Part shown: piece by piece, positions 1 to 11,142 of the stretch
Layout: each line of letters starts with the position of its first letter
Position numbering within the stretch: the first letter of the stretch is position 1
Origin: Erigeron canadensis
Taxonomy: Eukaryota > Streptophyta > Magnoliopsida > Asterales > Asteraceae
Reading direction: 5' to 3'
NCBI RefSeq assembly: GCF_010389155.1
Contig: NC_057769.1
Coordinates: 744,001 to 808,000, forward strand
DNA length: 64,000 nt
The notes under the pieces: generated by a model
Told to the model about the DNA's origin: nothing
Database searches by the model: none
Seen by the model: the letters and a program-made list of their open reading frames with translations, nothing else
Position numbers and translations under genes: made by a program

Positions 1-405
1 AGAAACCGGTAATCAACAGAGATTCAGAAAGTGAGGGAAAGCGGTAGGAATGCCGGTTTTTGAGAGAATACCGGTATTAGTGAAGAAAAGAAAAACTTAG
101 AAAAATTTTTGGAAAGGTTTTATAGGGGTCAAAGTCGGGTATTTATAGTGGTCAATACCAGGTTTGACTACTGGTATTGGTTTGAAACTCGGTATTGATT
201 TGAAATCCGTTTTTTTATTGAAATAAACATGCAAACAAAGTGATTTGGAAAAATGACAAAGGAAGACATTCATGGTGACGAGCATAAATTCATGAGGATG
301 GTAAATAATCAAATAGAACAAACTATGTACAAGAACGCAAACTCCCCTAGACAGAAGCATGCAGTCAAGAAAGAAAATAGTTAACTCCCCTAAATTCATG
401 CATTC

Positions 406-428
406 TACCCTTTTTCTCCCCCTCAAAC
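406..428 (-). other. Polypurine tract of the copia element
   Basis: Minus-strand GAGGGGGAGAAAAAGGG lies just after the end of RNase H, where the plus-strand primer is expected. Two further G-rich blocks (AGGGGAGT) follow at about 385 and 345 on the same strand. At least 400 bases of non-coding element sequence lie between this tract and the missing 3' LTR, so one of the later blocks, or one left of the window, may be the one actually used. Confidence 0.55.
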
Positions 429-1250
429 ATTGCACGTAAGATCACAGAAGCATACATCAAATGTTTGACAAGCAAAATAAACATAGAATGTATGGTGCAG
501 AAGCAGTAAGTTTCTAAGTTCAATACCCAGCTTGGTTTTCAACATATTGAACCTTTGTTCGTCCAAAGGTTTAGTGAAAAGGTCAGCAAGCTGGTAGTCA
601 GTCGGGACAAAGTATAATTCGATGTTACATTTCTCAACATGATCTTTGATAAAATGGTACCTCACATCGATATGCTTCGTCGGCTATGTTGAACTGGATT
701 GCAGGAAATAGCAATAGCACTTTTGAATCACAGTATATGGGAATACGATCATAGTTGAAGCCGAAGTCAGATAGTTGTGTTTTCATCCACAGAACTTGAG
801 AGCAACAACTGGCAGTTGCGACATACTCAACTCTGCGGTTGAAGTGGAAACACAATTTTGTTTCTTGGAAGACCATCCGACAAGCTTATCTCCCAAGACT
901 GTACACTACCAGAAGTGCTTTTCCTATCAAGTTTGCATCCTGCATGATCTGCATCTGAGTAAGCTGTTAGTTCAAATCCAGTATTTTGGATACCATAAAC
1001 CAAGATTCATGGTGCCCTTAAGATACCAAAAGATGCGCTTGACAGCCTGGGCATGACTATCCTTAGGGTCTGCTTGGAATCTTGCACACATGCAAGTGGA
1101 GAACATAATATCGGGACGGCTGGAAGTTAGGTACATTAATGAGCCATCATGCTCCGATAAAGTTTTGGTCAAAGATACCATTGAGGTCGGCATGTATTTT
1201 AGTTCTGGCTTCCATTGGTGTACCAATTGGTTGACAATTAAGCATATCAA
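423..1250 (-). pseudogene. copia RNase H domain, three broken pieces
   Basis: The pieces 1250-972, 876-634 and 665-423 together cover the end of RT and the copia RNase H. The first carries LMYLTSSRPDIMFS and RILWYLKGT-like sequence. The second has EYVATASCCSQVLWM and IYCDSK (catalytic Asp). The third has HFIKDHVEKCNIEL and DLFTKPLDE. Gaps and shifts between the pieces show decay. Confidence 0.9.
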
Positions 1251-1412
1251 ACTTTTTCAACATATTGTATGTATTTGTTTTGACAAATAAAAACCATTTG
1301 AAAGTTGTTTTACTTGTAAACCCAAGAAAAAGTTTAATTCCCCCATCATGCTTATTTCAAATTTGTCAACCATAAGGGTAGAAAGTTTTTGCAATATTTG
1401 GGGTTGGTAGAC

Positions 1413-1967
1413 CCGAAGATGATGTCATCAACATAAATTGAATGAGAATGATGTCACTTCCTTGTCGTTTGATAAACAAGGTCGTGTCGATTGTACCTTT
1501 TGTGAAGCCATACCGCAGAAGGTAAGTAGATAGAGCATCATACCAGGCACGTGGGGCTTGTTTGAGACCAATAATGCTTTATCCAATCGGTAGACATGAT
1601 TCGGACGTTTGGGATCCACGAAACCTTCTGGTTGACCGACAAACACCTCTTCTTTTAGAACTCCATTAAGGAAAGCAGACTTGACATCCATTTGGTAAAC
1701 TGTGAAGTTCTTTAATGCCGCGTAAGCAAGAAAGATGCGAATGGCTTCTATACGAGCAACTGGAGCAAAGGTTTCATCATAGTCAATGCCGTCTTGTTGA
1801 GAATAACCTTTAGCTACCAATCTAGCCTTATTCCGGACAACAATTCTGTTTTCATCCTTTTTATTCTTGAATATCCATTTTGTTGGAATTGGAGCTTTGT
1901 TGACATTTGGATTGGGAACCAGTTTCCACACCTCCAGTCGATTGAATTGAGTTAATTCCTCTTGCAT
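1413..1967 (-). pseudogene. copia reverse transcriptase (RVT_2), frameshifted
   Basis: The stretch begins in the conserved region before the catalytic palm and contains [22 protein letters not shown] and [11 protein letters not shown], all typical of RVT_2. A 1-base loss near 1577 shifts the frame in the [11 protein letters not shown] region. The catalytic YVDD is encoded at 1435-1424 but is out of frame with what precedes it. The upstream N-terminal part (2187-1970) is poorly preserved. Confidence 0.9.
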
Positions 1968-2186
1968 TGCACGAACCCAGTCAGGGTCTTTCAGAGCATC
2001 GTTAACGGTTTTGGTTCAGCAATACTTAGGAAATTGACGAATAAACATTCGTTGGCGGAAGCTGAGCGGGTTGTCATTTGGCGTTTGGGTCACCAATGAT
2101 TTGAGATGGAGGATGTGGAAGCATAGAGCGGGACCATTTACCATAGTGGGGATGAGGTGTAGCAGGTTCATTATTTTCATCAGGAT

Positions 2187-3904
2187 TCAAAAATCCGCAG
2201 AGTGTTGATCAACAATTTGTTCAAATGAAGGTTCAGTAGGAAGGACATAATCAGCATTAGGATCAGTGTTATTGTCAAAAGGATGATGAGAATAGCTGGA
2301 GGAACTTTGTTGGGAGTAATCATGAGACGAACTAGTTGGTGCAGGGGATTCAGGAGGAGACTCAGTCGAAGATGGTGGAGATGATTCAGACGATGAATAT
2401 GTTGATGGAGTTTGCTGATGGAATCTGGATGAATCTGACTGAGAGGAGGTCGAGGTTGAATTCTTAGGAGTGACCAAATTTGTTGGTTGAATTGGAGGAT
2501 GATCGTGATAAAATTCATCAAACACAATGTCTAATTCAGCAGGTGTTGGAGTAGGGAAAGATCTATGACTAACTGTTGGAGTGGAAGATGCGGAATTCGA
2601 TGGACAGTTGTGGGTAGAGTCAGAACCATGTTGTTCAAGAACCATATCAGTTAGTTCATCAAATTTGACATTCATGCTTTCCATGATATGCTTTGTTTGA
2701 CGAAAGTAGACCGGTATGCAATGGATTCTTTTGAGTACCCAATGAAGTAGGCCTCGTTCCCTTGGGTTCAAATTTCAAGATTTCATGATCATTCAAAACA
2801 TAACATACGCATCCAAAAATATGCAGAAAATTTACATTAGGCTTCCGATTGTTGATCACCTCGTAAGGAGTTTTGTCGAACCGCTTGTTGATGATTGAGC
2901 GGCTTTGTGTAAAACATGTGGTAGCAATTGCTTCAGCCCATAGATTTTGTGGTAACTTAGAGTAAGCAAGCATAGTGCGTGCAGCTTCAACAAGGGTTCG
3001 ATTACGTCTTTCAACAACTCCGTTTTGTTGTGGAGTTCTGGTGGCAGAAAACTGATGAGTAATGCCAACGAAGGAACAGTAAGCTTCAAGAGTGGCATTC
3101 TTGAATTCAGTACCATTGTCAGAGCGGATGATTCGAACATTTGATTGGATGTTGACTTGAGTCTTTTTGATGAAGTCGATGATAACTTGAGGAGTTTTAC
3201 TCTTTTCTCGAAGGAAGAAAACCCATGTATAGCGAGAATAATCATCGACAATGACAAGAATGTAACGTTTTGCATGAATGCTCTGAGCGCGCATCGGGCC
3301 ACACAGATCCATATGAAGAAGATGTAAGGGGGGCTTCAGTGCTTAAGTGTTTCTTTGGACGATGCGATGCTTTCTTCATTTTACCAATGGCACAAGCAGA
3401 ACAAACGGTGTTTGTTTCAAATTTAGCATCAGGTAGTCCATCAACCAATTGTTTACTGGCAAGAACATTAATTGTGTGAAAATTGAGATGAGATAAACGA
3501 CGGTGCCATAACCAGGTTTGTTGAGCAGAAGCTTTGGACACAAGACAAATTTCGGATGAAGGAGTGGGGAGTGAGTTAAGATCAATGGTGAACAAGTTGT
3601 CATCACGGGTTCCGGTAAGAATATCAACACCATCTTCCGTTTGAACTTTGCATTCATATCGACGGAAGAGAACTTGAAGATCATTATCACATAATTGACC
3701 AACACTAAATAAGTTATGTCCAAGTCCTTCAACATAAGAAACATGTTTGATGGTAATCCCATTTTGAACAATATCTCCATATCCAAGAATAGGAGCAATG
3801 TTATCATTACCAAATCGAACAGTTCCCAAGAATTTCTCAACAAAGTTCCTTAGGATGGAACGGTTTCCAGTCATGTGTCTTGAACATCCGGAATCGACAT
3901 ATCA
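2187..3904 (-). pseudogene. copia protease active site, GAG-pre-integrase and integrase
   Basis: Minus-strand reading gives YVDSGCSRHMTG (3901-3866), the copia aspartic protease signature with catalytic DSG at 3895-3887. The codon before it, normally Trp, is TGA (3904-3902). Next is a GAG-pre-integrase domain with the H-H-C-C zinc motif (HRRLSHLNFH, CSACAIGK). After a frame shift near 3328 comes the integrase core, with the catalytic triad visible as Asp in MDLCGP, Asp in SDNGTEF and Glu in NGVVERRNRT. A further shift near 2765 leads into a Ser/Pro-rich linker ending near 2187. Processing and integration activities are therefore lost in this copy. Confidence 0.9.
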
Positions 3905-4168
3905 AACACATATAAAGTATTCCTGAAGAGTTTGAGAATATGGTTTTAGGTACCCACAGTAAATTGGGTCCATGAGGGTTAGAAAATGACATGCAAAGCA
4001 TTTATTAAGAAAGAGATGAATCACGAGAGGAAGTACAGAATAAAAGCAAGCACACACAAACAAGAAAAGATAGAACACTTAAGCACAAAAGTACATTTAT
4101 TGAGAATAAAGGAAACATCACACAAACAAGTTCCAAAATAAGAAACAAATTACAATCATCCAAAGGTC

Positions 4169-5137
4169 TTATTGTCTAGAAAAACTAGTCCTATCAGATC
4201 TAGAACTAGAAACATAAGGTCTACGAGCAATCCATTCTTGTTTCACAGAGGTGGTTTTTCCATTAGTCTTGACTGTCCTAGTAGCATGCAAAAATCTGTC
4301 TTTAGGAAGCCACCTACTCATAGTGTCTAGGCGCAAGTCACCTGAAACATGAAAATGTTTGTCATTAGTATGGGTTTTCTTATGAGAATTAGCCACAGGT
4401 GTCTTTCTAATGGGTTTCTTTGAGGTAGTTGTAAACCAACCATATTGATCATGGTATCTAGCAGATCCTAAGGTCTCGTCTCTAACAACTTTTAAAGTGC
4501 ATTTAGGGGTGACAAACGATTCCTTAGGGAGGTTAGAGTACTTGTGATACTTAGGTTGGGTAGGAGCAGAATTATCAAGTGGAACCTTAAGTCTTTGATG
4601 AGAGAAATTACGGCCTTTAAAAGTTGCTCTAGGTAATGGAGACTTGGAAGTCGTCTTAGTGAGAAGTCTAACAAACTTGGAATCTTGAACAACAGATGGA
4701 GAGTTGTTGTTCTTTGGTTTTTTAACAGTTGATGAAACTTCTTTCTTTTGAAAAATTTTCTGATATTTCTTAGAACCTTGTTTTGAGACTGAGGATTGTT
4801 TTGGTTTTGAGACAGATGGTTGCTTTAGTTTGGAAGAATGAACCTTTTCTTTTGTTTGTTCAAAATGTTTTTCGAAAACAGGATCGAAAACTAGATCTTC
4901 TTCAAAAAATTTATTCAGATTTGGCAAGGTCGAGAAATCCATTTTGACAGATTTAGACCCCGACTTTGATTCCAAGTTTACATTGGGGACAACAGAAGTA
5001 GAAGGACAAAAATTGTCATTGGCGGGGATTTTTGGTATAGAAGGGGAAGGAGAGACTTTGGTTGAGTTTGAAGAACTTGAAGACATTGGTTTAGTTTCAA
5101 CATTTTGCTTTATTGGAAAATTACATGATTTGAGCAA
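4169..5137 (-). pseudogene. copia Gag C-terminal / linker segment
   Basis: A 322-codon open stretch continues the Gag frame after a 1-base shift near 5170. It is rich in Ser, Lys, Pro and Thr and low in complexity, with basic patches, and shows no recognisable fold. Its end at 4169 is followed by about 200 bases of T-rich, non-coding minus-strand sequence before reading resumes (near 3960) just ahead of the protease motif. It probably represents the basic tail of Gag or a spacer between Gag and protease. Confidence 0.6.
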
Positions 5138-5162
5138 ATTGGAAGCTTTTTCATAGTTATTG

Positions 5163-8085
5163 TTAACAAAAGCTTGAAGTATGATGTTTTTTATACTCCG
5201 TTTCCAATTTAAGTTTGTTGAAATCTAAAAGCAAGGTCAACCATTTATCTCTTTCATTTTCAAATTTCTTTGTTAAGGTATCAAGTTCACTGAAATAAGC
5301 TTGAGTTTCTTCAGAAAACTTGACTGGTTCATCAATATTTGGAAAGAAATGATCATATGAAGCATTTTGATTGACACTCTTCTCAGACTCAAACTCAACC
5401 AAAGGATCAAGGGTCTCACTGTTGAATTCATTGAAGTCATAGTCATTGTCAGTTTGGATGGCAATGCTACGGGTCTCAATAGGATTATCGACATCAGAAA
5501 ATGGGTCATTGTTCTCACTTTTTGGTTCATCTAATTCATTATCCTGGTCAATTTGGATGGAAATACTGCGAAACTTTATGGGACTATCCACATCAGTCAA
5601 AGGGTTAGAGTCACTATCAGTAGCTAAAGTAACATCAACTAATTCACAGACAGATTTGATTGTAAAAGAGAAAGTAGAAGAGGTTTTTAGCACATCACAG
5701 ACAGGACAATTAGGATCAATACAATCAGAAGAACTATCAGAAGAGGTAGCAGGTTTATCATGCATTATTGAGTTGCAATGGCCTTGAGACACCAGAGCAT
5801 CTATCACACGTTGTAGTTCCAAAATGGTTTGTTTCAAGTCGGCCACTTGGTTTTCTAAAACACCTTGAGGGATATAAGGTCTTGGTGGAGCTGGTTTAGG
5901 AGCAGGAATGTCAACCTTGGGTGTTTGATTACTTGAAATGATAGCAAATTTGTTATCCTCAGACTTTTCATCAATTTCCTCAATGATGATAGAATTTGAT
6001 TTGTTTTTAGTATGAAGTGGAAGATTGAAAAGATCGAAAGAGTCATTGATTTGATCATAATTCAAGTTAATTCTACAACCTTTGGATAGATGCTCGTCAG
6101 TCTCAAAGTCACCATAACTTGGTCGAACATATTGAATGGTTAGTCCATATCGCATAAGATCAGCATCGTACAGTGATGGGACTTCAGTTCTTCCAGTGAG
6201 TAAGTTACTGGGTTTCTCGAAACCCAACCCTTGAGTAAAGTTAGAATCAAAATCTCGAGGTTTATGTAGGAAAATTTGCTTGTTAGAACGATCAAGTTTG
6301 TAAACCTTGACTTGGTAAAATTTGATTTGTTCTTTTAATTCATCGATTTTACTCTCAAGCTTTTGGTTTAAAGAATCTTTGATGCGACAAGCATAATTTA
6401 AGTCAGAGATTTTATCTTCAAATTCTTTGAGTGTAGGTTTGGTTTCGAGAAGTCTTTGTTGCAAGGTAACAAGATCCTCAGACAATGCGTCAGCACGGAA
6501 TGATTCATTAGATTTGGCAATTTGTGCTTCTTTAATGGTCTGAGTTAGCTCATGAACTTTTACTTCAAGGTTTTGTTTTCCAAGAAGTAATTCAGATGAA
6601 GGAGTGAAAGAAACTGAGGCTTTAGTATTTTGAAGAACATCGAAATCCATTTGAAGTTTTTCAATTTGAAGTTGAAAATCCTTTAAAAGGTTGTCTTTTT
6701 CAATCAAAGCTTTATTTAATAAAGACATGTCTAGGGTTAAAGAGTTGTTATGAGCAACAGTTATATCACATTCAGACAGTAGACGAGTAATTTCAAATAG
6801 AGGAATATCAGAATGAAGATTAGAATTTACCTCGTCATCTTCTGTCTCCGAGCTGGCAGATCCTTCATCAAGAGCTTTGGATTTCTTTATCTTAGTCATG
6901 AAGCAAACATTTGCCTTCAATTCTTCGGTTTCTTCACCAGTCAGATGGAGCCACTGTTCATTCTCTGCAAGGAGAGCCATGCCACATTCTTGTTGTTTGA
7001 CAAGCATCAACTTGTTTTGATAATATTCTTTGTTCTTCAGAGTGGGCTTTGGGCAGTGTATGGCAAAATGACCAGGAGCACCGCAGTTATAACATTTCTT
7101 TGACTCAGGTTTTGGCTTAGAATCCTTCTTTTCAAACTTTCGGGGATTCTCAATCTTCTTGTTAGTGGAAGTAGAGTTGTCATTGGAGTTAAACTTTGGA
7201 GCATTGGAACTTCTGGCATATGAAGACACGGATGAAGTGCGGAGTTGATTGTTTGTCGGTCGACGCTTGAAGTACTTGCGTTTGAAGGATTGAGTAAAGT
7301 ATGCCAGGTCACGAGACATTTGTTTCTCTATATCATCCATTTCTGGATCACTTTCAACAAATGGTTTGTCATCAGAGTTCATTTCTTCAAGCAAGTGGGT
7401 ATGTGCTTGAGTTTTCAGGAGCCTTGGATTGTTGTTTCTTCATAACTTCCCTTGCATTCAATTTCAACTTCTCATACAAACTGTGGATGTCGAGTTTGTG
7501 AAAATATGATTGGGTGTTGATCTGAGTACCAAATGTTTGCCAAACATCTTCTAAGCTTCTGATGAACTTGATATTTAGTTCCATTTGTGTTTTCTTGACT
7601 TTTTCCTTTCTCATATCATTGATGACATTACAAAAGCGGTCATACCCACTTTCAAGAGATTCACCTTGTTCCTGCTTAAAGGTTTCATACAAGTCAAGAA
7701 CAAATGACAGACGAATGGCAGTGGAGACCTCAGAACCTTGAAATTGTTTCTCGAGTTCATCCCATATCTCTTTACCAATGCCATAGGAGTCAACATTTCG
7801 ATAGATTTCATTTGGAAGAGCATGGTAGAGATAGGAAACAGCAAAATCATCGGCTTGAGAGCGGTTTTTCTGAGAAGCGCTCCAGCTTTCAAGCGGTAGA
7901 GGTTCCTTGGTAAATAGATTAGTGTGTTCAACTGGCCCATTCTTGTATGATTCCTTCACTTGAGCTCCGAGAGGTTGTTTAGAGACCCAGTTCATAATAC
8001 GATTTCTCCATTGTGGATAGCAGTCACGGTACAATACCGGTGGGCGAGTCTCAGAACCGATGGTTAAAGAGTCCAAAGTAGTCAT
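5163..8085 (-). pseudogene. copia Gag: UBN2 domain, long coiled coil, CCHC knuckle
   Basis: The N-terminal part (8085-7387, 232 codons) looks like a UBN2/retrotran_gag capsid domain (W-x5-W near the start, then a helical region with LESGYDRF and NDMRKE). The frame then shifts near 7390 into a 743-codon stretch. That stretch carries one zinc knuckle, C-x2-C-x4-H-x4-C (CYNCGAPGHFAIHC, about 7052-7093), a basic Lys-rich flank, and a very long acidic and leucine-heptad region likely to form coiled coil. It ends at a stop caused by another shift near 5170, after which the frame continues in 5137-4169. The length is unusual for a copia Gag. Confidence 0.85.
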
Positions 8086-8820
8086 TGGTAGTACAAAAAC
8101 CGGTGTTGAGGACAGAAGTTGAGCAGAGTAACGTTTTCACAAAAGTAGTGAATTAAAGTACAAATACCGGTTTTGATGTAAACCAGGTATTTCAACAACC
8201 ACCACACAGCAAATCTCAAAAAGAAATCGATTTTTCACAATAGATGTACTAATACCGGTTTTCGTGTTGGAAGAACAAAAACCAGTTTTCAACTAAAGAG
8301 AAGAGCAGAATTTCGGCTTAACAAATGTTCAATAGAGGAAGAAATACCGGTTTTGGTGGAAACCAGGTATTAAAGCATACAAACACAACCACACAGCAAT
8401 CCTTTACAAATACCGGTAATCAGTGAAGTATTCACTAATACCGGTTTTCGTTGAAAACCTTGAAAATTATAACGGGTTAGAAAATTTGGAGAAGAGGAGA
8501 ACAAATACCGGTTTTGGGGTAAACCAGGTATTATAACAGCCAAACAAGAAATTATGAACTAATACCGGTTTTCTACAATGGAAGTAGGAAAACCGGTTTT
8601 CGAAGATAAAGTCGAAAATTATGAAGAGTTATTAAATTTAGGAAATGGTAAACTAATACCGGTTTTGGTGTAAACCAGGTATTGAAAGTAAAAGGACAAT
8701 GAAAATTTCGACGGAAAAACGGTACGAATTCCGGTATGAATCCCGGTATTAGAACAATGGAACACACTGAGGAAGAGACCTATGAAACAAGAAAACTGTA
8801 AACCGGTATGAAACCCGGTA
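8025..8820 (-). repeat. Hairpin-bearing tandem repeat array in the copia leader
   Basis: The region between the primer site and Gag has a repeated motif, ATACCGGTTTT followed closely by AAACCAGGTAT, whose halves are inverted complements able to form a ~10-bp stem. Full copies start near 8166, 8346, 8505 and 8655, about 150-180 bp apart, with partial ACCGGT copies between them. The larger unit (about 160 bp) is itself repeated about three and a half times with divergence. Similar ACCGGT-rich sequence recurs at 1-210, at the other end of the element. Confidence 0.75.
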
Positions 8821-9051
8821 TTCAGAACAGAAAGTTTGTTTTTCAATTTCAAGACATTGTGAGTTGAGTTAGGATTTGAAACTTTATGGGTGATGTTTAA
8901 GGAAGGTAAGGAGTGGATTAATGCGAGAAATTTGATTACTTTAACATGTTTAGAGGATAAAGAACAAAACTTTCGGTTTTGGGATAAAAACAGAAAATAG
9001 CACACAAAATGAACAAAATCAATCCATGGATCTTTCACAAGTTGTGATTTT

Positions 9052-9063
9052 GCTCTAATACCA
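9052..9063 (-). other. Primer-binding site, initiator Met-tRNA type
   Basis: Minus-strand TGGTATTAGAGC starts 2 bases inside the LTR end. It differs by one base from TGGTATCAGAGC, the usual plant primer site complementary to the 3' end of initiator tRNA-Met. This fixes the orientation of the element and the inner LTR boundary. Confidence 0.85.
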
Positions 9064-9065
9064 AG

Positions 9066-9352
9066 TGTAATGTATGCTAAATAGTGTAGTGAACCTTTTA
9101 GAGAAATAAAGGAAAGTAGGTATTGGAGGGAATGTAGGTATTAGAACTATAATTAATATTGTGCAAAAGGTTACAAATTGTGGAGTGGTGGAGGGTTTAT
9201 ATAGACCTAGCAATTACACTTAGCACTCTTGCTAATTTCAATACAAGCCCTTAACTAATTATCAAAACAACCCTTCAACCACACTTAATTAAATACAAGG
9301 ACAATACAAATAGGAAATATAAAACTAGCATTAATTATTACAAAAGCTAACA
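9066..9352 (-). repeat. 5' LTR of the copia element (287 bp)
   Basis: Read on the minus strand it begins TGTTAGC and ends ATTACA, so it has the 5'-TG...CA-3' termini of an LTR. It directly abuts the primer-binding site at 9052-9063. A possible 5-bp target duplication (GTAAC, 9353-9357) follows on the outer side but cannot be verified without the other end. A TATA-like stretch lies inside (plus strand TTTATATAG near 9199). Confidence 0.8.
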
Positions 9353-9357
9353 GTAAC

Positions 9358-10430
9358 AAGTGAATAGAATGTACCTACCGGAGAAAAGGTCAATGATGGT
9401 ACCGACATATTTCGAATGTCAAATTTCATGAATAGATATCTTAAACCTGTATTTGGTTTATGTTTACAGGAATAAATGAATAGAAATTCACTCAAATACA
9501 TTGACCTTGTTAATTACACCAATTCAGACTATACAATATTGACAATGTGAGCATGAACTAAATTGATCTTCTAAGCACACTGACCTTGTGCATTGCATCA
9601 AGCTCATTTTAATATGGAAAATGTTTAATGTACTTTAAAGTTAAAATATTGGCTTAAAGATATGACTATAATAAAAGATTGACAACAAAATCAATAGGAT
9701 AAATATGTGAAATTTATGTGTCAAAAATTGAATGGATTAAGCAAATCTTTAGACTCATTTCTTTGACATATCTATCATCACTCTTTTAAATAGGTTAGTA
9801 GTATAGCACACTTGAGCGGTGACCACACATACCTTTCATGAGGGTCATCCTTCCCACGTTACGTACATGTGATATTTTTATCGCGTTGAAAACATATGTT
9901 TACATAGATTTTGATAAATATTACCACAACATCACTACGATTTATAAATATCCATTTGAAGTTATTATCGTAAAGAACAAACGGATGAGGTTTTTTATTC
10001 AAGTTATCCGGGGGAAGGATTAATAAACTCTTGGAGTAATAATAATATTATTACCATAAAAATCCATAGAAGTTATTAGTACAAAAAAAAATCTATATTT
10101 TTATACTTTATTAAACAAATTTCATTTCCAACTTTTCACTTTAAAATTCAATAATTTATCAAAACTATGATATATCTATAACCTACACTACTATCCGTCA
10201 CCATCAGTTAATCGTCGCCATCATTACCGCCACCGCCAAAAGTCATATAGTAGTACATAATTTAACCGAGACATTTTGTAACCTTTTTTGTAATAGGACC
10301 ACTTCCAAATTGTATACAGGGAAATTCGAACCTAAAGCTCTTGGAAGATAACCACTGCGGGACACAAAAAGAAAACATAGCTCTTTGTACAGCGTGATAA
10401 CAACACTGACACAGGGGATTGTACATCAGT
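9358..10430. other. Intergenic, AT-rich; SINE-like remnant near 10300-10370
   Basis: No convincing coding sequence. A CACC/CATC-rich patch lies at 10195-10240. Around 10305-10370 the minus strand contains CCCGCAGTGGTTA and GGTTCGAATTTCC, resembling the A and B boxes of a tRNA-derived SINE; only a fragment is recognisable. The stretch just before 10430 is the likely promoter and first 5' UTR of the next gene. Confidence 0.4.
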
Positions 10431-10774
10431 AAGTAAGTCACTCATCTTTTTCCTCTGATTCTTACATTCAATCTCCAACAAGCAAAACCCTAATTAGGGT
10501 TTATATTCAGTAATTCATTCGGGGTTCTGTTTTTAATTAATAAATTTTGTTATAAGATTATCAAGATTTATGATTTAACTCTTTATTTGTATGCTTATAG
10601 AAAAAGTTTTGATCTTTGACTGTTTTATGTTAGATTAGTGGATTCTGTCACCTGGGTTTTTTTTTTTTTTTGAATAAGTATGTGATATTGGGATTGTTTG
10701 TATGATCTGAGCATGATTAAGATAATGGAAATGTTTTGTGTAGGTGGGCTTTAAGCTTGTGTTCGTAAAGAAAG

Positions 10775-11142
10775 ATGCCGCATAAAACGCGTCCCATGGC
10801 TGCACTTTTGTTATTCACTGGACTAAATGTTGTTTTGGTGTCAACGATTACGCCTGTCTATGATTTTGTCTGCTTTAATCCGTATTGGGAACGGAGGGTA
10901 GGTTTTATTATCGTTTATAACGTTGTTTGTATGAACTTCTTAGTATGCTACTGTTGAGAATCTGGAATTGTGTCAGGCAACAAGAATTGCCTGCCACTTT
11001 GGTTATGTCTGTAGACGTTTATGTATGTTTGTATGTGTGAACTCGATATTTTGGTACTGAAGTTTTATTGATACAGAGGGAACGTCGACGAATGGAGCGT
11101 GAAGCTAAGTTGGCAGAAGGTTCAAACATCGGGATGAACTGA
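10775..11142 (+). CDS. Small single-pass membrane protein, 62 residues, two exons
   Basis: The exons are 10775-10897 and 11077-11142 (GT-AG intron, junction between CGG AGG and AGG GAA), giving 63 codons including the stop. The protein starts MPHKTRPMAALLLFTGLNV. One hydrophobic segment (about residues 9-30) is followed by an aromatic stretch (PVYDFVCFNPYWERR) and a highly basic, Arg-rich tail rich in Glu that ends EGSNIGMN. Small proteins of this shape are annotated in plants only as transmembrane or hypothetical. I do not know a function. The precise frame-keeping splice and coherent composition argue that it is real. An untranslated leader intron ending TGTGTAG at about 10743 probably precedes the start. 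Confidence 0.72.

Larger units (their letters stand above)
1..9352 (-). mobile_element. Ty1/copia LTR retrotransposon, degenerate, 3' end beyond window
   Basis: On the minus strand the order is 5' LTR (9066-9352), tRNA primer site, long untranslated leader, Gag with UBN2 and CCHC knuckle, protease, GAG-pre-integrase and integrase, reverse transcriptase, RNase H, then a polypurine tract near 409-425. Integrase precedes RT, which defines copia. The reading frame is broken by several 1-base shifts (near 7390, 5170, 3330, 2765, 1577 and 1430) and by at least one nonsense codon, so this copy should be inactive. No sequence matching the 5' LTR is seen at 1-408, so the 3' LTR must lie left of the window or be lost. 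Gag plus linker is very long (about 1,300 codons across three frames). I do not assign a lineage. Confidence 0.93.

Noticed and set aside
8025..8820. Regularly spaced ACCGGT repeats that could look like a CRISPR-type array
   Set aside because: Spacing and repeat length vary, the spacers are themselves repeated, and the array lies within the leader of a plant retrotransposon.
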